64,000 nt of DNA from the NCBI GenBank assembly GCA_900073065.1, contig FJOG01000032.1, positions 169,160 to 233,159 of the forward strand. The letters run 5' to 3'. The notes below the pieces were generated by a model. That model saw only the letters and a list, made by a program, of their open reading frames with translations, was not told the DNA's origin and did not search any database. Each line of letters opens with the position of its first letter. The first letter of the stretch is position 1. A program made the position numbers and the translations under genes. This DNA comes from Phialocephala subalpina. Taxonomy: Eukaryota; Ascomycota; Leotiomycetes; Helotiales; Mollisiaceae. Below, piece by piece: positions 44,153 to 57,448 of this stretch.

Positions 44153-47100
44153 ATGACTTCCCATCGCAGGCGGGGTCGCGGCAAACGTCCGCGAGACGAC
44201 CCCGACGAGACCGCATCTCAGAGCTTTGCACCGATCAATCCTTCCGCCCAACCCGCTTCGTCGTATACCAATTCTACGTTCGGCCAAAGCCAGTCTTCCC
44301 ATCCAGATACAAGGTCAACTGAAGCTGTATTCTCTCGGCCTCAATCACAGCTGGGTAACATCAGTCAAGTCCCGCATGGGAAAGTTGCCATCCCGGCTCT
44401 CAGACCACCTCCAACCGCAGAATCCACTCAAGGAAACAAAAAAGGTAGGACTTCACACGCATGTGACTACTGCCGCAAAGCGAAAGCGGGGTGTACTGGA
44501 GGCCAGCCATGTATGAGATGCAAAAATGCGAACGTTGAGTGTGTGTACGGTGATGGAAAGCGCGATAGAGAACGGAAGTGAGTATTCGATCACCAAAGGA
44601 ACTGCCTCTCACACTTCACAGAAAGTTGTCAAAGCTGAGTAAAGAGACAGTCACTCTCAATCGGTACAATGCCGATATCCTGGATGCACTTCGACGCATA
44701 CGACTAGACACCTCTCTGGATGCTGACAGCATGAGGACAGCTATGGACGAAGTCTTGTCAATGGTATGCCCATACCATGAAAGTAGTTCGATACTGATAA
44801 CCTTAGACTCCCACCCCTGTAACTCCCAAAGCAGGCGACGAAGCTTCTTCTGAATCTCCCCAACTCTCGCCCAGGCCTGAAGATGGTAGTGGTGGCGAAG
44901 ACCAAGATTCGAATATAGGATCGACTGGCTCACTAGATGTAGTCAACGTGGACCCAGATCGAGATGAGACAAGAGCAACAGGTCATATGGGCAAGGCATC
45001 GTCTGTTGCATGGGCGAAAAGGACTGCTGTGGAGTATGATACGAAAACGTTAGCGCAACAAGGGTCGACTCTCGGAACACACCAATCAGGCTATACATTG
45101 GCTTCATATCATACTGAAGATGCCGATGTGGAGTTCGTTGACATGAGCAATATCAATGAATTCGACTGGCCTGACTACGAAACCGCTGACGTGCTACTGG
45201 GACTTTATTTTGAGAATGTTCATGGCACACTACCCCTTGTGGACAGGGAGAAGTTTACTACGAAGTATCATGATTTTCCAAGGGGCTCAGAGGACCTTTC
45301 GTCAGAGGATAGAGTCTGGCTTGGAACCCTCAATCTCATCTTTGCCATCAGCGCTTTCTACGCACAGCTCATCAAACGCCATGATTGTGGTCATCATCAC
45401 GATCATCTGATCTACCTCAAAAGGGCCAAAGTCCTCTGCTTGGACGAAGATTTACTTTTTAAAGATGCGAGGGTATCCACTGCTCGTGTACTGGGACTAC
45501 TCTGTTTATATTTCATCTCAACTTGCAGATTGAACAGGTGAGATCACATGATCCTTCACTCCATGTTCCTTCAACTAACTCTGTGGTAGAGCTTGGACGA
45601 TTTGTGGTCTTGCCATCAGACAGGCCTTGACTTTGGGTTTGCAAGTTCGAAGTCATGCAGAAAGTCTTAGCGATTACGACAAAGAGCAACGAGTCAGACT
45701 TTGGTGGTGTCTATATACACTGGAATGTCTGTTGAACGAGCTCACAGGCAGGCCAAGCTGTATTTCTGATCAGGATATCAGCGCCGTACTTCCTCTCAAC
45801 ATTAATGAGCACGATATTCAAGGAAGCCAATTCATGTACAGCAGCAGTCCAGTGTCAGAACAGTTCAGTCGTCGAGCTTCTCGAGGCTCCCGAAGTTCGG
45901 ACAGTAAGTGGTAGTCTTTCAATCCATACGCTCGCTAACCCCGCAAAGGTCGTCCTACCGCAACGTATCAGATGCCAGCAGGGATTCCTCAGCCACTGAT
46001 ACACAAGTTTCCAGCACTCTCACTTCCAGTGACCAATTCAACCTACTTCATCTACCGCGTACAACTATGTATTGTATCCCACGAAATCGTAACTCAACTC
46101 TACTGTGCCGCCACCACAAAAGCCAAATGGTCCTCCGTCCAATCCACCATCAAAAGAATCGACTCGCGCCTTCTTTCCTGGCGCGACACTCTCCCTTCAT
46201 CTTTCAACATAACATTCGACTCCTGGACCTCACCAGACCTCTCCTCTCCCAACATCCTCCAACGCCTCGGGCTCGCCATGATCTTCAACTCTTCCCGTAT
46301 GATCCTCTTCCGACCCTGTCTCTGTCGTTTCGAAAGAAGGGTCGAATCCCATTCAAAAGAATCCAAAGATTTCAATCAAGAAGCTGCGGAGATCTGTATC
46401 CATTCTGCTAGGACGATGATAAACCTTATCCACTGGTGTTCATCCTCTGTCGAAAAGCTTTACGCCATAACACCATGGTGGAATACACTCCATTGCCTCT
46501 GCGAGGCTCTCTCAGTCCTAATGCTGGAAATGGCCTTCCAAGCCCAACATCTCCCCTCGGAAGCAGCATACATCCTCGAAGACGCCAAAAACGGCATCCG
46601 CTGGCTCTGCATGATGGCCGGAGAATCAGTCTCCGCCCGAAAAGCATGGGAGATATTTGATTGTCTAATCCGTCTCGTAGCGCCGATGATCAGTTGGTCA
46701 GTCTACGATATGCCGACCGAAGCACCGATTCCTCCGGGGTATAATTGGAGGAGGTTTAATGTAGCGCAAATGCAAGAGCTAGGAGGAAGAGAGATGACAG
46801 GGCGTAGTCAGTTGAGTGAGGCGAATTTGCAGGAGTATGAGGATACGCAAAGGAATGTTGACCATCCGGTGGCGACGAGTGCTTGGAATCAGGATCAGAA
46901 CTTTGGCTTCTCGACTGCGCCGGATTCGCACTTTGGTCCCGCTTCTGGGTCCGAACCTCAAGGGGTGGGAGGGGGAGGAGGTGGTGGTGGTGCTATGGGT
47001 GGCAGGTATGAGGGGCATGAACAAGTTAGTAATCCTCTCGATCATACGACGGCGGTCGAGAGGTTTGGGAGTATTGGGCGCGTACATGGGCATTATGATG

Positions 47101-47342
47101 AGCCGTGGCAGCATATGTTTGTTGCAAGCTCTGGTTTGGGGTTTGGGGATGGCAGTGATGGGTTGGGGATGGGAACGGGAGTTGCTAGTCACGACTTTGC
47201 GGGGGTGAGTGGGCAGGGTCAGGGTCAGGGAGGGTTTGGTGAATATGGTGGGGATGGAATTAGTGGTAGTCACGAAGGAGGTGCGGGGCATGAGCGGGGA
47301 GACAGAGAGGGAAGCTACCAAGGAGGAGAGTTTGGGTTTTGA
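44153..47342 (+). CDS. Zn2Cys6 transcription factor with fungal-specific TF domain
   Basis: Five exons, 44153-44577, 44622-44763, 44807-45537, 45590-45903 and 45949-47342, join for 1,001 residues. The binuclear zinc cluster is at residues 104-130 with all six Cys (CDYCRKAKAGCTGGQPC, MRCKNANVEC) followed by the basic linker YGDGKRDRERKK and a short coiled coil (LSKLSKETVTLNRYNADILD). The middle matches the fungal-specific transcription factor domain: LLGLYFENVHGTLPLVDREK, RVRLWWCLYTLECLLNELTG and RPSCISDQDISAVLP. The C-terminal 200 residues are Gly-, Gln- and Ser-rich and likely a disordered activation region. Such proteins bind CGG-containing sites in the nucleus. The target pathway cannot be told; no metabolic cluster adjoins it. 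Confidence 0.9.
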
Positions 47343-48240
47343 GTTGAGTTTTGTTTTTGATTTAGCGTGTTGATATCGAGTGCTTTCTGGGAGCGACGAG
47401 AACATGGAAACAAAAAGTGGGCGTTGTTTTGGCTGCATTTACGAGCAGGTCGTTTGCATTTGATAGCATAGATAGATATTTACAAGTGACTTTGTTGTCA
47501 CTTTTTTGATTTTGTTTCCTGTTTGAAGCATTGGTTTAAGTACCGGTAGGTCTTTCGATTCCACCCACTTCGGTTGTGGCTCTTGAGTTAAGCGGCTCCT
47601 GGAGATTTGTACCTGATTTCATAATTCACTCATGATCAAGAGGGGTGGAATCCACAGAGCTAGTGGTTGAGATTCTCCCTTTCGGGGCTAAAAGGGGTAA
47701 TACCGCTCACTTTAAACCTCCAAATCATGCTCCCGGAGATCACACGCATCATATGGAATCACCGGGAACCCTGCTGCAAAGAAGTTGACTTCTCGACTCT
47801 TCCCACAGCTCTTCCTAGTCGTAGAACGAAACAAAACCTCTGTCTCCTCTAAGTATTGCTCAAGTCGTAGGCTTCATACGCAAGTCTTTCGGAGGTTTGC
47901 GGTTCATTTGACAGCGCCTTGAATATCGATAGCGAAGATATTGCCTTTCACTACTTAGCCGATCAAGAACCATATTGTTCGAGAAAGTTGAGATAAGTTA
48001 AAACTCAAGTGACAGGTTCTATCGCTGGAAATGGTTCGTTGGTGAGCGATGAGGGTAATGGCGCGCGTCACATGAGGTAACTGTGGAGGCGGTTATCCTC
48101 CTGTTATCTTCTGTTTTGGCTTTTTGAGAGGTTATTTATACTTCCACGTGGAAACGTATTTTCGGGCTTACCTGACTTGAGTTAAAGGTCGTCTAATTGT
48201 TCTTTAGTTGAGAAGTGAATACTGGCTTCTTTATGAACAC
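47343..48240. other. Gene-free stretch downstream of the regulator
   Basis: Presumed 3' untranslated region and flank. No gene is visible. Confidence 0.4.
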
Positions 48241-48740
48241 TTTCTTCTTTCAATCGCCAACTTGAGCAAGAACTTGAGGTTCTGCTTGCGATGGGGGTTA
48301 TAAAGCCACGCCTAATCTCCACTCTCTATCCTCCAACACGAGCTATGAACTCGTTGCAGTCCACAACAGGACTTGGTGCCAGCAGTCAGCCTTGAACAAG
48401 GGCACATCTTAGCTGCTCTCATCTTTTGTCCTTGCAAGGTTCAATAGGGATTGGGGCAACAGCCAACCTTAGCGCCGTTCGTTCTTCTCTTTTCTTCTTT
48501 CAATCGCCAACTTGAGCAAGAACTTGAGGTTCTGCTTGCGATGGGGGTTATAAAGCCACGCCTAATCTCCACTCTCTATCCTCCAACACGAGCTATGAAC
48601 TCGTTGCAGTCCACAACAGGACTTGGTGCCAGCAGTCAGCCTTGAACAAGGGCACATCTTAGCTGCTCTCATCTTTTGTCCTTGCAAGGTTCAATAGGGA
48701 TTGGGGCAACAGCCAACCTTAGCGCCGTTCGTTCTTCTCT
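48241..48740. repeat. Perfect 250-bp tandem duplication
   Basis: Bases 48241-48490 and 48491-48740 are identical over the full 250 positions by line-by-line comparison, joined without spacer. The unit begins TTTCTTCTTTCAATCGCC and ends GTTCTTCTCT, and includes GGTTATAAAGCC. No reading frame of note crosses it. Identity means a recent event, or an assembly artefact. Confidence 0.97.
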
Positions 48741-50084
48741 TCATTGCGACGGATCTACTTGCCTGTCATCGCATTCCTTGAGGAAATTTGTCGTACTGAG
48801 GAAGTGGGAAAGGAGGGATTTGGCGATTATATACTTCTAGACTTACTTCTACCTCAAAAGAGTGGACCTCGAGCTCTTCCTTTTGCCAACGACATAGGAG
48901 ACTTTTAGGAAGGACGTCCTTACTCTTGATGTGTAACTTGAACGAGGACGGGAGGAGTTCTTCCATCTACCTGGGTAAGTATAAAAGCACCCCTCCCCTC
49001 AACTTTCACCCCTCCAGCGTGCGTATGACTTCTTCTACCTTCGACAGGGGACGGGGATCCGGAAGTCTGCTTCGGCCTAACTTACTTCTCAATCTTTCTC
49101 AACTGAACGTCCTTCCAAGCTAGATGTCGACCTAATAATATTCTAACTCGTTCCACGAATCACGGTTCAAGTGGCTATCTTGGCTCAGGACGCATTCAAT
49201 TAGCCCGGAAGCTTCCATTCTTGGGGTACAGATGCTCACGACTCGACATGATGGTCGTCTCTAGACCATTGTGGTTTGCATGTTCATCAGGTGGCTGGTT
49301 GTAAGTCCAATCTCATCTCGGCAGTCATTTTATACTTGGATAAAAGGAAGATTCCGGTTTCTACTTCAAAGGCTAGGTTCACTTGAGGGGAGAGATACCC
49401 AATCAGTCTGCTTCTCTGGCAGTTCTCTCAGCTTGGTTAGAAATTTGAAACTTAGCCCAAAATTCACAATCCTTGTTTCATTCATTTTCTCGTACTTGAG
49501 ATGCTTGATTCCAATTCTCAAACCTGCTGTGCTTGCTTTCAAAGATCTATGACTCCCGCGAGTATAAATAGCAATACATCATTATATTCTTCTCGCGTAT
49601 CCGCCTCGTGAAGACGATCTCTACTCCCCACGGAACTAGCGATGCAACCGTCCAGAACTGTCTCTGTGTTGCAATGCCTGTCATCAAATAGAATGAGTTT
49701 GTGAGTCGCACGTTTGAAGAGGCAGTTATATACTCAGTGGAAGTTGAACTATGAGGTTGCGCTGTATCCGAGATTCCAAGCCAGTGGTACCAGATAGCTC
49801 GCCCAAGAAATCTTTTCCATGGCTTGTTTAGACCAGCTTAAAGAGAAGAAGTGCGTTTATATAGACGTGGAGTTGCTGGCGCAGGGGTAAAAGGTTTCAA
49901 AGGGCAGGTGAATAAGGAAATTTTGGACCGCTTAATAGCACTTGGCAAAACTAACTAGAAAATCTGACTTAGTGGGGAGCAAAACTTTGCATGAAAGACA
50001 TCCTGCATGCATCATTACCTGCTTTGTAACGTTAAGTGAGTGGGCTTAGGACGATGCGTTCTAGCGTTGTACAATCCGGATGAT
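48741..50084. other. Gene-free stretch
   Basis: Ordinary-composition DNA with short open frames only, none with splice support. Pyrimidine-rich patches resemble leaders but no gene follows. Confidence 0.4.
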
Positions 50085-50190
50085 GAGTGAGAGGGCAGAC
50101 GAGTGAGAGGGCAGACGAGTGAGAGGGCAGACGAGTGAGAGGGCAGACGAGTGAGAGGGCAGACGAGTGAGAGGGCAGACGAGTGAGAGG
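50085..50190. repeat. 16-bp minisatellite, 6.6 copies
   Basis: The unit GAGTGAGAGGGCAGAC is repeated six times without change, then a partial seventh. The purine-rich strand is the plus strand. Perfect copies suggest recent slippage or unequal exchange. Confidence 0.97.
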
Positions 50191-51284
50191 AACAACCAGT
50201 GTGAGGCAAGCACATTCCACACGTCACTCCCACCGGCCAGAGGCAGCATGGATGGACTCGCTCTCGACAGACCTCAGGCTGTTCATCTAAAGTTTCTGCT
50301 GTTGTCCTCGTCGCTGTCATTCTCAGAACACGAGCGGTCATACTTACCCAGGTAAACACGTTAAGGGCTCGGAAAAGGAGAAATTTTGAGTACGTAGCTA
50401 TAAGGTCCATGAAAGGTGGCAGATCTGCAAGCTGTACTGTAGTATAGACTAACTGGCCGATGATCCACCGCATGCATCGCTGAAGCATCGGATTTCTGCT
50501 TTTTGAAGAATCTTTTTCCCTGAAGAGATGCTTTATATCGATGCATGACCAAATCGCTACACGTCCAGACAGTAAGAGCAATATATGAAGTGACTTTAAA
50601 ACGTTTCTTCCCCTTAGAATGAAACAAATTAAGAAGTAAGTGAATGGTACCTAAACGCGTATTTCAGAAACCTTTCAAAGCGACAAACTCCTTGTGCGTA
50701 TATAGTAGAGAGGATCACACTCCCCCACCAGGAAGTAGTGAGCCCCAAAGAGTGCCTACTCATGCAGAGATGAGGACTCGGGGTCAAAAAGACGATATCG
50801 CTCTGTGCCTCTCTCCGCCACAGAACCTCTATTTAAACGTGTCTGTTTGTTCGCTATAGAGGCCACTAGTTTTCAACAAATTGCTATCGTTATGCTCGAG
50901 GTAAACCTTGGACGCAACATTTCGGAATGTTGTTAACGAAGAATGTGCAAGAATGCGACCTGGAGATGCAAATATGAGCGCTACATCGCGTACGTGCCAC
51001 GAGCAAACCATCAGGTGCCTCTTCTTGTTCGTCTCCCGGACCCAAGCACGACCTGAGGATAATAATAGCAGCACTATAATTGACAACAAAATATCCCCTT
51101 TGGACGGCAAAGCATCCACAGCTAAGCAGAGAAGCCAGCCCACCAGACGACTTTCTCATGCTCCAGTTCCTTCACCGAGAAGCTATATGTGCAAGCCAGC
51201 GTTGACCTCATGACGCGCACACATTCCATCTCCGCCATCCCGTTCGCATGGTTTGTGTTATTGGAGGTTTCGAGCTGTGCGAGC
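50191..51284. other. Gene-free stretch left of the Copia element
   Basis: No supportable gene. It ends at the GGTCG target site of the retrotransposon. Confidence 0.4.
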
Positions 51285-51289
51285 GGTCG

Positions 51290-51518
51290 TATCAGTTGCG
51301 GCAATGGTCAGGGCAAAATGTATGGTATTGATGTCAAATCTGTCTGTCTAGCTAAGTGGAAATGTTTGCTTGATATAATGCTCTCGCTAGAATATCGGCT
51401 TTAGGCCAAACCGCCTAGTGAGATAATATATAACTAATAATGCGGCCTTATGCCAATATGCTATAATTTCTCCATCGCATTGAGATTATTATCACAGATT
51501 ACGAGTCCTTAACTGATA
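51290..51518 (-). repeat. 3' LTR of the Copia element
   Basis: This is the left copy in window order, 229 bp, beginning TATCAGTTGCGG and ending AACTGATA; the TG/CA termini are changed to TA by transitions. It is paired with 57215-57443. Confidence 0.9.
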
Positions 51519-51994
51519 TACCCCCTAGGAAGGCTAGTTTACTAGTCTTTCTAAACTTAAGAGAGTGTTTAAAAGCTATAAAAATAAAGCCCAAGTAAAA
51601 AAGCAGCAAAGTGATCAAAAGAGTAAAGATTATAATATTACGAATATAGTTTATATCTAAAGAGAATATTAAGGAAATCGCGTAATCTCGAAAATAATAA
51701 TAATTTAATATTAAAACGCGAGAATAAATAAAAATCGGAATATAATAAAAATACGCGTTAAGCGCGTTAAGAATATACTAGATATTATAATTAAAATAAG
51801 TAATATTAAATTGCCCGGAAATATACTTTATTATAATAAGATAATAGTAGTTATAATAACTATTTAAACGGGGTTAACAATAAGCTTTTAAAGGTTAATT
51901 AAATACTTAATATTAATAAGATTAAAGTATTTAAGGAAAAATTTATACTTTTGGTATAATAGGGCCTTAGTAAAACTATTTGCGATTATCTTAT

Positions 51995-53170
51995 TAGTAT
52001 TAATCCATTTGACGTTAATAGCTTTGTTTCTTGTTTACTCGCGCAATTAGTACTAATAAATATCGATATATTATAATTTTATAATAAACTTTAAAGAGTT
52101 TTTTATTATAAGACGAACGGTTTATAGGTTATCGCAGTAAATTACGTTATCGTTAGGAAAATTTAGGCTAATAGCGCTAAAGAACCTATGCCATTATAAT
52201 AGTTACGTGTAAATTAAAGCGAGAGCCTTAAACTTTACTTCCGTTATAAACGTAAAAATCGTATTTTGCCGATTATTTTTCTAATTAATCGTACTATCGA
52301 ATAACTAAAAGATATATCTTTTGGTGCTTTTGCGAGTATTAGGGTCGTTAGCTAAAGAGGTATTACTTATAGCTTTCTAGAGATTTACGATTAAACTTAT
52401 TATTAGAGTTAAAGTAAACGCGTATATACCCCTAAGTTTAAGAGCTAAGTATTTCGTATTCTCGAGGTAATTTAGTAGGTTATAAGCAGCTTATTAATAT
52501 TTAAGTATTAAGTTTATATGAAACGTTACTAGTAGTAAGATAATATATATTATATTTAGTCGGGAGATTATAATTAAGTAAATCTCGGAGCCGCAGATTT
52601 ATTAGTAAGCCTCGATTTCCGTAGGAGTAATTTACTCTTGATTTCGAATAAAAATTCTCGTAGGGTTAATAGGAACTTTAGGTGCTTTTTTCGTAAATAG
52701 TTTCTTAAACTATTTGATTATCTTATCGATATACGCATCTTAATAAAACCAAATTTTGCGCGTTATTTTATTTCTTACGACTTGTATACCTAAAAACTAC
52801 TTTAACTCCCTTAGCTCTCTTATCTTATATACCGCTATTAGCTTTGATCGAAATTCTTCGTAGGCTTATTAATCTCGCTAATAATATAAAATATAAATAT
52901 TATTAACGTAAAAAAGATTATAAGCTTATTATTAACGAAGAAACAAGAGTATTTGGGCATTATAAAGGGGTAAACCTCTTGGAGTTAATTCTAGTATCTG
53001 CGAACCACGTAGAAAGCTGCCTAAAGAACTAAGAATACAAGATGCCAGATCTCTTAATATATCCTCACCAGACCACGTGATACACCGCCCTGCCATTCTG
53101 CCCTGCCATAGCATAAGCTTTAGGCCAAAGGTTTGGCACTTAGCGGAGATATCGTTAAACCAAAGAATTA
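51995..53170 (-). pseudogene. Copia pol remnant (reverse transcriptase end and RNase H)
   Basis: Discontinuous minus-strand reading with many stops. RNase H motifs and the segment just upstream of the reverse transcriptase active site are recognisable, as given under the element. Bases 52960-53150 have near-normal GC content, in contrast to the rest. Confidence 0.6.
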
Positions 53171-56100
53171 GTGATTATACTAAGCTATAAAGGGCTATAT
53201 TAAACTTGAGTTTCTTGCTAGAGATCTTATATCTATCGGGGAAATTAGTGTAAATTAACTTATTAATTTGTATTTAATCGAAAGTATTAATAGTATCAAA
53301 TTGTTTTATTTTTAAATCGAAGTAAATAGCGATTACTATTAAGACTCAAAAGACTCGAGCTATTAGTATTACCGCGTAAATTTCCTTAGGCTTATACTAT
53401 TGTAAATTTCCCTTAGTAATTAGTTATACTTTATATTTAAAGAGGTAATTATTTGTATTAAATTTATAAGTAAATACCTATATAAGTAGTAAACTAGTTA
53501 GCCCTAATACTATTTTATTGATTATCTCGAATATATTTTTCTCGATTAGTTTAGCGTATTTTTGTAATATAATAACCTAAAAGCTAATAAGGTAAAAGTA
53601 TTATTTAAGATCGTAAATATTTTTTGGCGCTAAAAGGAATTTGGTTTTATATAAACGCTAATATATTTAACTAGCTACTTAGATAATAGTAATATAGAAA
53701 ATTAATATGTATTAAAATCGTTATATAAAGTAAAAACGTTTTACTTGCTTATATATACGTTTCCCTATTTGTATATACTCTTGTAAAAACTTTATTAAGA
53801 CTAGTTAAATTGGTTTCTTTGGGTAAATAAATACGGTAAATAATGCGGCAAACCGAGTTATATCACGGGATATTAATATTTCCGTAGTAAGTAAATCATT
53901 CGATAGATTGTTATTAGGGTTAATAGTAAGATTATTTGGCGCGTATATGCGTTTGGTAAGATTATCTTGTGAGAGTTAGTTTAGTCTAGAGATAAGTAAT
54001 AGTTATAATGTCGAGATATCGGGAATATTAGTTATAACCGGTAATTGCGTAAGTTCTAATGTAAATTCTAGTATTTTAAACTATTAAAGTTATTATATTT
54101 CAAAGGTATTTTTGATAATAATAATATCACCGGGAGTATTAATTAAATGTTCGTATTTTGCTTTTACTTTAAGAGGCTCTAAGAGGAAATCGTTATAATT
54201 AACCTTGGGAATATTTATTAGCTTTATAATTTTAACTAATTATAATATTTTGATTTCCGTGAGAATAATTTTATTTTTTGGGTCGTAGAAAGAAAACTTA
54301 TCGAATATAACGTTACGCGTAATAATTACTCGTTATAAGAATAAAACTTATATAAGGAAAATATTCGTTTTTTTATAGCTAATTAACTAGTTAATCTAAG
54401 TATATACTTTTAATTTATCGAGTTTTAAGATATTTTTTTTAGTGGAAACGCCTTATAATTATAGGCACGTAAATAAGCAATAATTAGCTTTAAGTTTTTA
54501 ATTCCTAAGTATTATTAGAGAAAACCAAATAGTATTTTCTAGTTTAATTATCGCGTACATAATTTATTTAAAAGGTAATTAACTAATATCGTGATATATA
54601 AGTATAAATAAATAGGTAATTTGGTGCTAATCCTTATAATTCTCGACTAGCTAATAATTACCCCCCTAGTATATTCCGTAGGATTATTTTAATTATAAGT
54701 ATTAAGTATTATCTCTTGTATTTTAATCCCTTTTTTATTTTAAATTAATATAGTTTATTACTCTTTAAATTTAGTTTATTTATTTATTTTGATAATTATA
54801 ATCGTAAATCCTTATTTTCTTTTGATATATTTAATTAATTATTTAAAAGTAATTATAATAATAGATTATTTGAGGTTAAATAATATAAAAACAAAATATA
54901 TATAAAAGAAATTATAATGCGTATATATTATTTTATTTTTATTATTAAGTCTTTTTATCATATAAATTTAATTTACGTAAAAAGTATAAAATAATTAGTT
55001 ACCGCGAGTATAAAAGCATTTAAAAATAATCTTTTTAGCGTTTCTAAGTTTATAAGTCTCGCAGATATAACTTTAATCGTATTTCGTGATAATTTTAGCT
55101 CCGCGGGTATTTATTTCGAGGTAATTAATTACTTCGTAATAAAGGTATTTAAAACGTTTATATTAGTCCTTAATAATACTTATAATTTAATTAAAGGGTT
55201 TATAAGAATTCTAAGCCGCGTTAATAATTTATTTGTAATTTAAAGGATTATATTCGAGTATATATTACTTATAATAAAAGGGAATATAATAAATTATATA
55301 TTTATTCTCTTTAAAAACTAAGTATTTTATATCCTAATAAATTCCTTAGTATATTAAGTATTATAAAGAAATAATATTAATTTAAAAACTAAGATAATAA
55401 ATTATATTTTTAAACGTAATAAGCTTGTTATAAGGGAAACTAAAGTATTTTATAATAATAATAATAATGTTATATCTTAAAATAATTATTTCTTTATTAT
55501 TAATATAAATTACTTTATTAATCCCTACGGGCCAGAAGGCGCTAAATCGTTTATAGTTATTATAAATATAAATTATCGATTTAAAGTCTAAAATAAAATT
55601 ATTCTTAAGCTCGTAATCGCGTTATATGATTAGAAATACCATATGGAGAAAAAATTAAAATGCCGCATTAATTAGAATTATAATATTTTCGAGTTTATTA
55701 GAAGTAGCAAAAAACGATATAATAATTAGTTTGCTTAGCCTGGTAATATTAAATCTAGTAGAAAACCGTGTATTTATTAGCTTGGTAATAGGTTTCTTTA
55801 TCCCGAGAAAATCGTTAAAATTCTTGTTAATATTTACGCTCGAGGTATTAATACTATAAATAATATAACCTTTCCCCGGATTCGCATCGATTAAAAGGGG
55901 TAGTTTACTCTTACTTATTCTAAAGCTATTATTAGCGTTACTATTATTATTTGCCGTTTTATTATTCCGTTTACGGAGAAATTTAACCTTCTTAATAATC
56001 CTCTAATTATTCTCGTATATTTCCTCGATTAGCCTTTATTTCTCCGAATTTGACTTTTACCCCTAAGGTTATTTCGCGTTAATAATATATAGGTAGTTTT

Positions 56101-57214
56101 CGTATTAGTAAAAGTCTTCGCAAATATAAGGATTTATAGGTCTCCCTAAGGCGTTTTGACCGTTAAGCGTTACTAGTTAGGGAGAGTTATTTTAGTTTTA
56201 AGTTACGGTAAACGCATTATATTTTCCGCGTACTAATTTTACGTTATAGCGTTTCTAATTATAATATTTGCGAAAGAGCGTTTTGAAATTAGTAAAGGGT
56301 AATTCGTTTTTATCTAATAGTTTAAAAAGCTCGAAACTAATAAAATCGGGTATAATATCTCGAATTAAATTTAAGAATTTATAGTAAAGTTAATTACTAG
56401 TTATATTAGGATACTTGATTTTTTTCCCTTTATTATAGATAATACGCTATTACCTAAGGGTTATATTTATATCTATTAAATTCTTGGTAATTATAATTAA
56501 TTAATTCCATAAGATAATAATTTATTGTTTTTATACTTATTTTATAAGAGTAAATTCCTATTATAAGTTAAATATTATCTTATATAAGTTTTTATAATTT
56601 TCGCAGTATATTTAGTTATTTTTGTTTATAGTATTATAAATATACTTTTGTATATCGCTAAGAATTAACCGTTAATTATCCTAAAGTTTCTTCTAGTAAT
56701 TATAATTACTTATTTTTTGATATAAGGCTTTTTTCTCGTTTTCGTTAAAATCTAAGTATTTAGCAAGTCGTATAATTACTATTATATTACTAACTACTAA
56801 GACTAGGATTAAGACATAGAATTCCGAGGGTTTTGGTTTAATTGGCTCGTTATAATCTAAGACTAGAACTTCCTTTATAAATACTCTAGGGTTTATGTAT
56901 TTCCAGATGTTTTCCTTTATAGTAATAACCTTAGTGGATTCCAAGAAATTATCCTAGTTTGTTTTATCGACTAGGATAATTACGTTTCTTTGGATATTAG
57001 CTATAGTAAGGAGGGTGTTTTCTTATAACGAAGTATAATAGGGTTATGCTAGTAAAGTTGGTAATAGTAATTAAGGCGTCTTAATAATAGGTAAAACTGT
57101 TTATACGTTTTCGAGGGAGATTTAAGTGGAAATACCGTAGGAGGGGTAGCGTAATGGGTCTTAGATTAAGTAATTAATGAGTAGAAACCTAGAATGAGTG
57201 ATAATGCTAATAAC

Positions 57215-57443
57215 CATTAGTTGCGGTAATAGTCAGGGCAAAATGTATAGTATTAATATCAAATCTGTTTGTTTAGCTAAGTGGAAATATCTGCTTGATA
57301 TAATACTCTCGCTGGAATATCGGCTTTAGGCCAAACCGCCTAGTGAGATGATGTATAACTGATGATGCGGCCTTATGCCAACATGCTACAATTTCCCCAT
57401 CGCATTGAGACCATCGTCACAGATTACGAGTCCTCAACTGACA
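57215..57443 (-). repeat. 5' LTR of the Copia element
   Basis: The right copy, 229 bp, ends CTCAACTGACA and is followed by GGTCG. It is less mutated than the left copy, which is also less GC-rich. Confidence 0.9.
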
Positions 57444-57448
57444 GGTCG

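Larger units (their letters stand above)
51290..57443 (-). mobile_element. Ty1/Copia LTR retrotransposon, RIP-mutated
   Basis: Two 229-bp LTRs (51290-51518 and 57215-57443) share most bases and differ almost only by C/T or G/A changes. Each runs from a TGTCAGTTG-like end to CAACTGACA, and the element is flanked by GGTCG on both sides (51285-51289, 57444-57448). The 5.7-kb interior is very AT-rich. On the minus strand remains of Copia pol can be read: a reverse-transcriptase end (SFLRGSQILELTPRGLPLYN, then NNKLIIFF near 52930) and an RNase H region at about 52000-52450 (DPNTRKSTKRYIF, INWKNNRQNTIFTFITEVKF), which fits 'TRKSTqGYIF..fgg.idWkanKQdTVttStTEAE'. So the 5' LTR is the right-hand one. 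Stops in every frame show it is dead. Confidence 0.88.

Noticed and set aside
47640..47700. tRNA-like text (GAGCTAGTGGTTGAGATTC)
   Set aside because: The region does not fold into a cloverleaf with acceptor stem, and no anticodon arm or T-loop GTTCGA is placed correctly.
48451..48645. 64-codon frame across the 250-bp duplication junction
   Set aside because: It exists only because the unit is repeated and has no similarity to a known protein.
50015..50581. 188-codon minus-strand frame with SLVCPLTRLPSHSSAL repeats
   Set aside because: The repeats are only the 16-bp minisatellite read in three frames in turn; no start context, domain or splice signal supports a gene.
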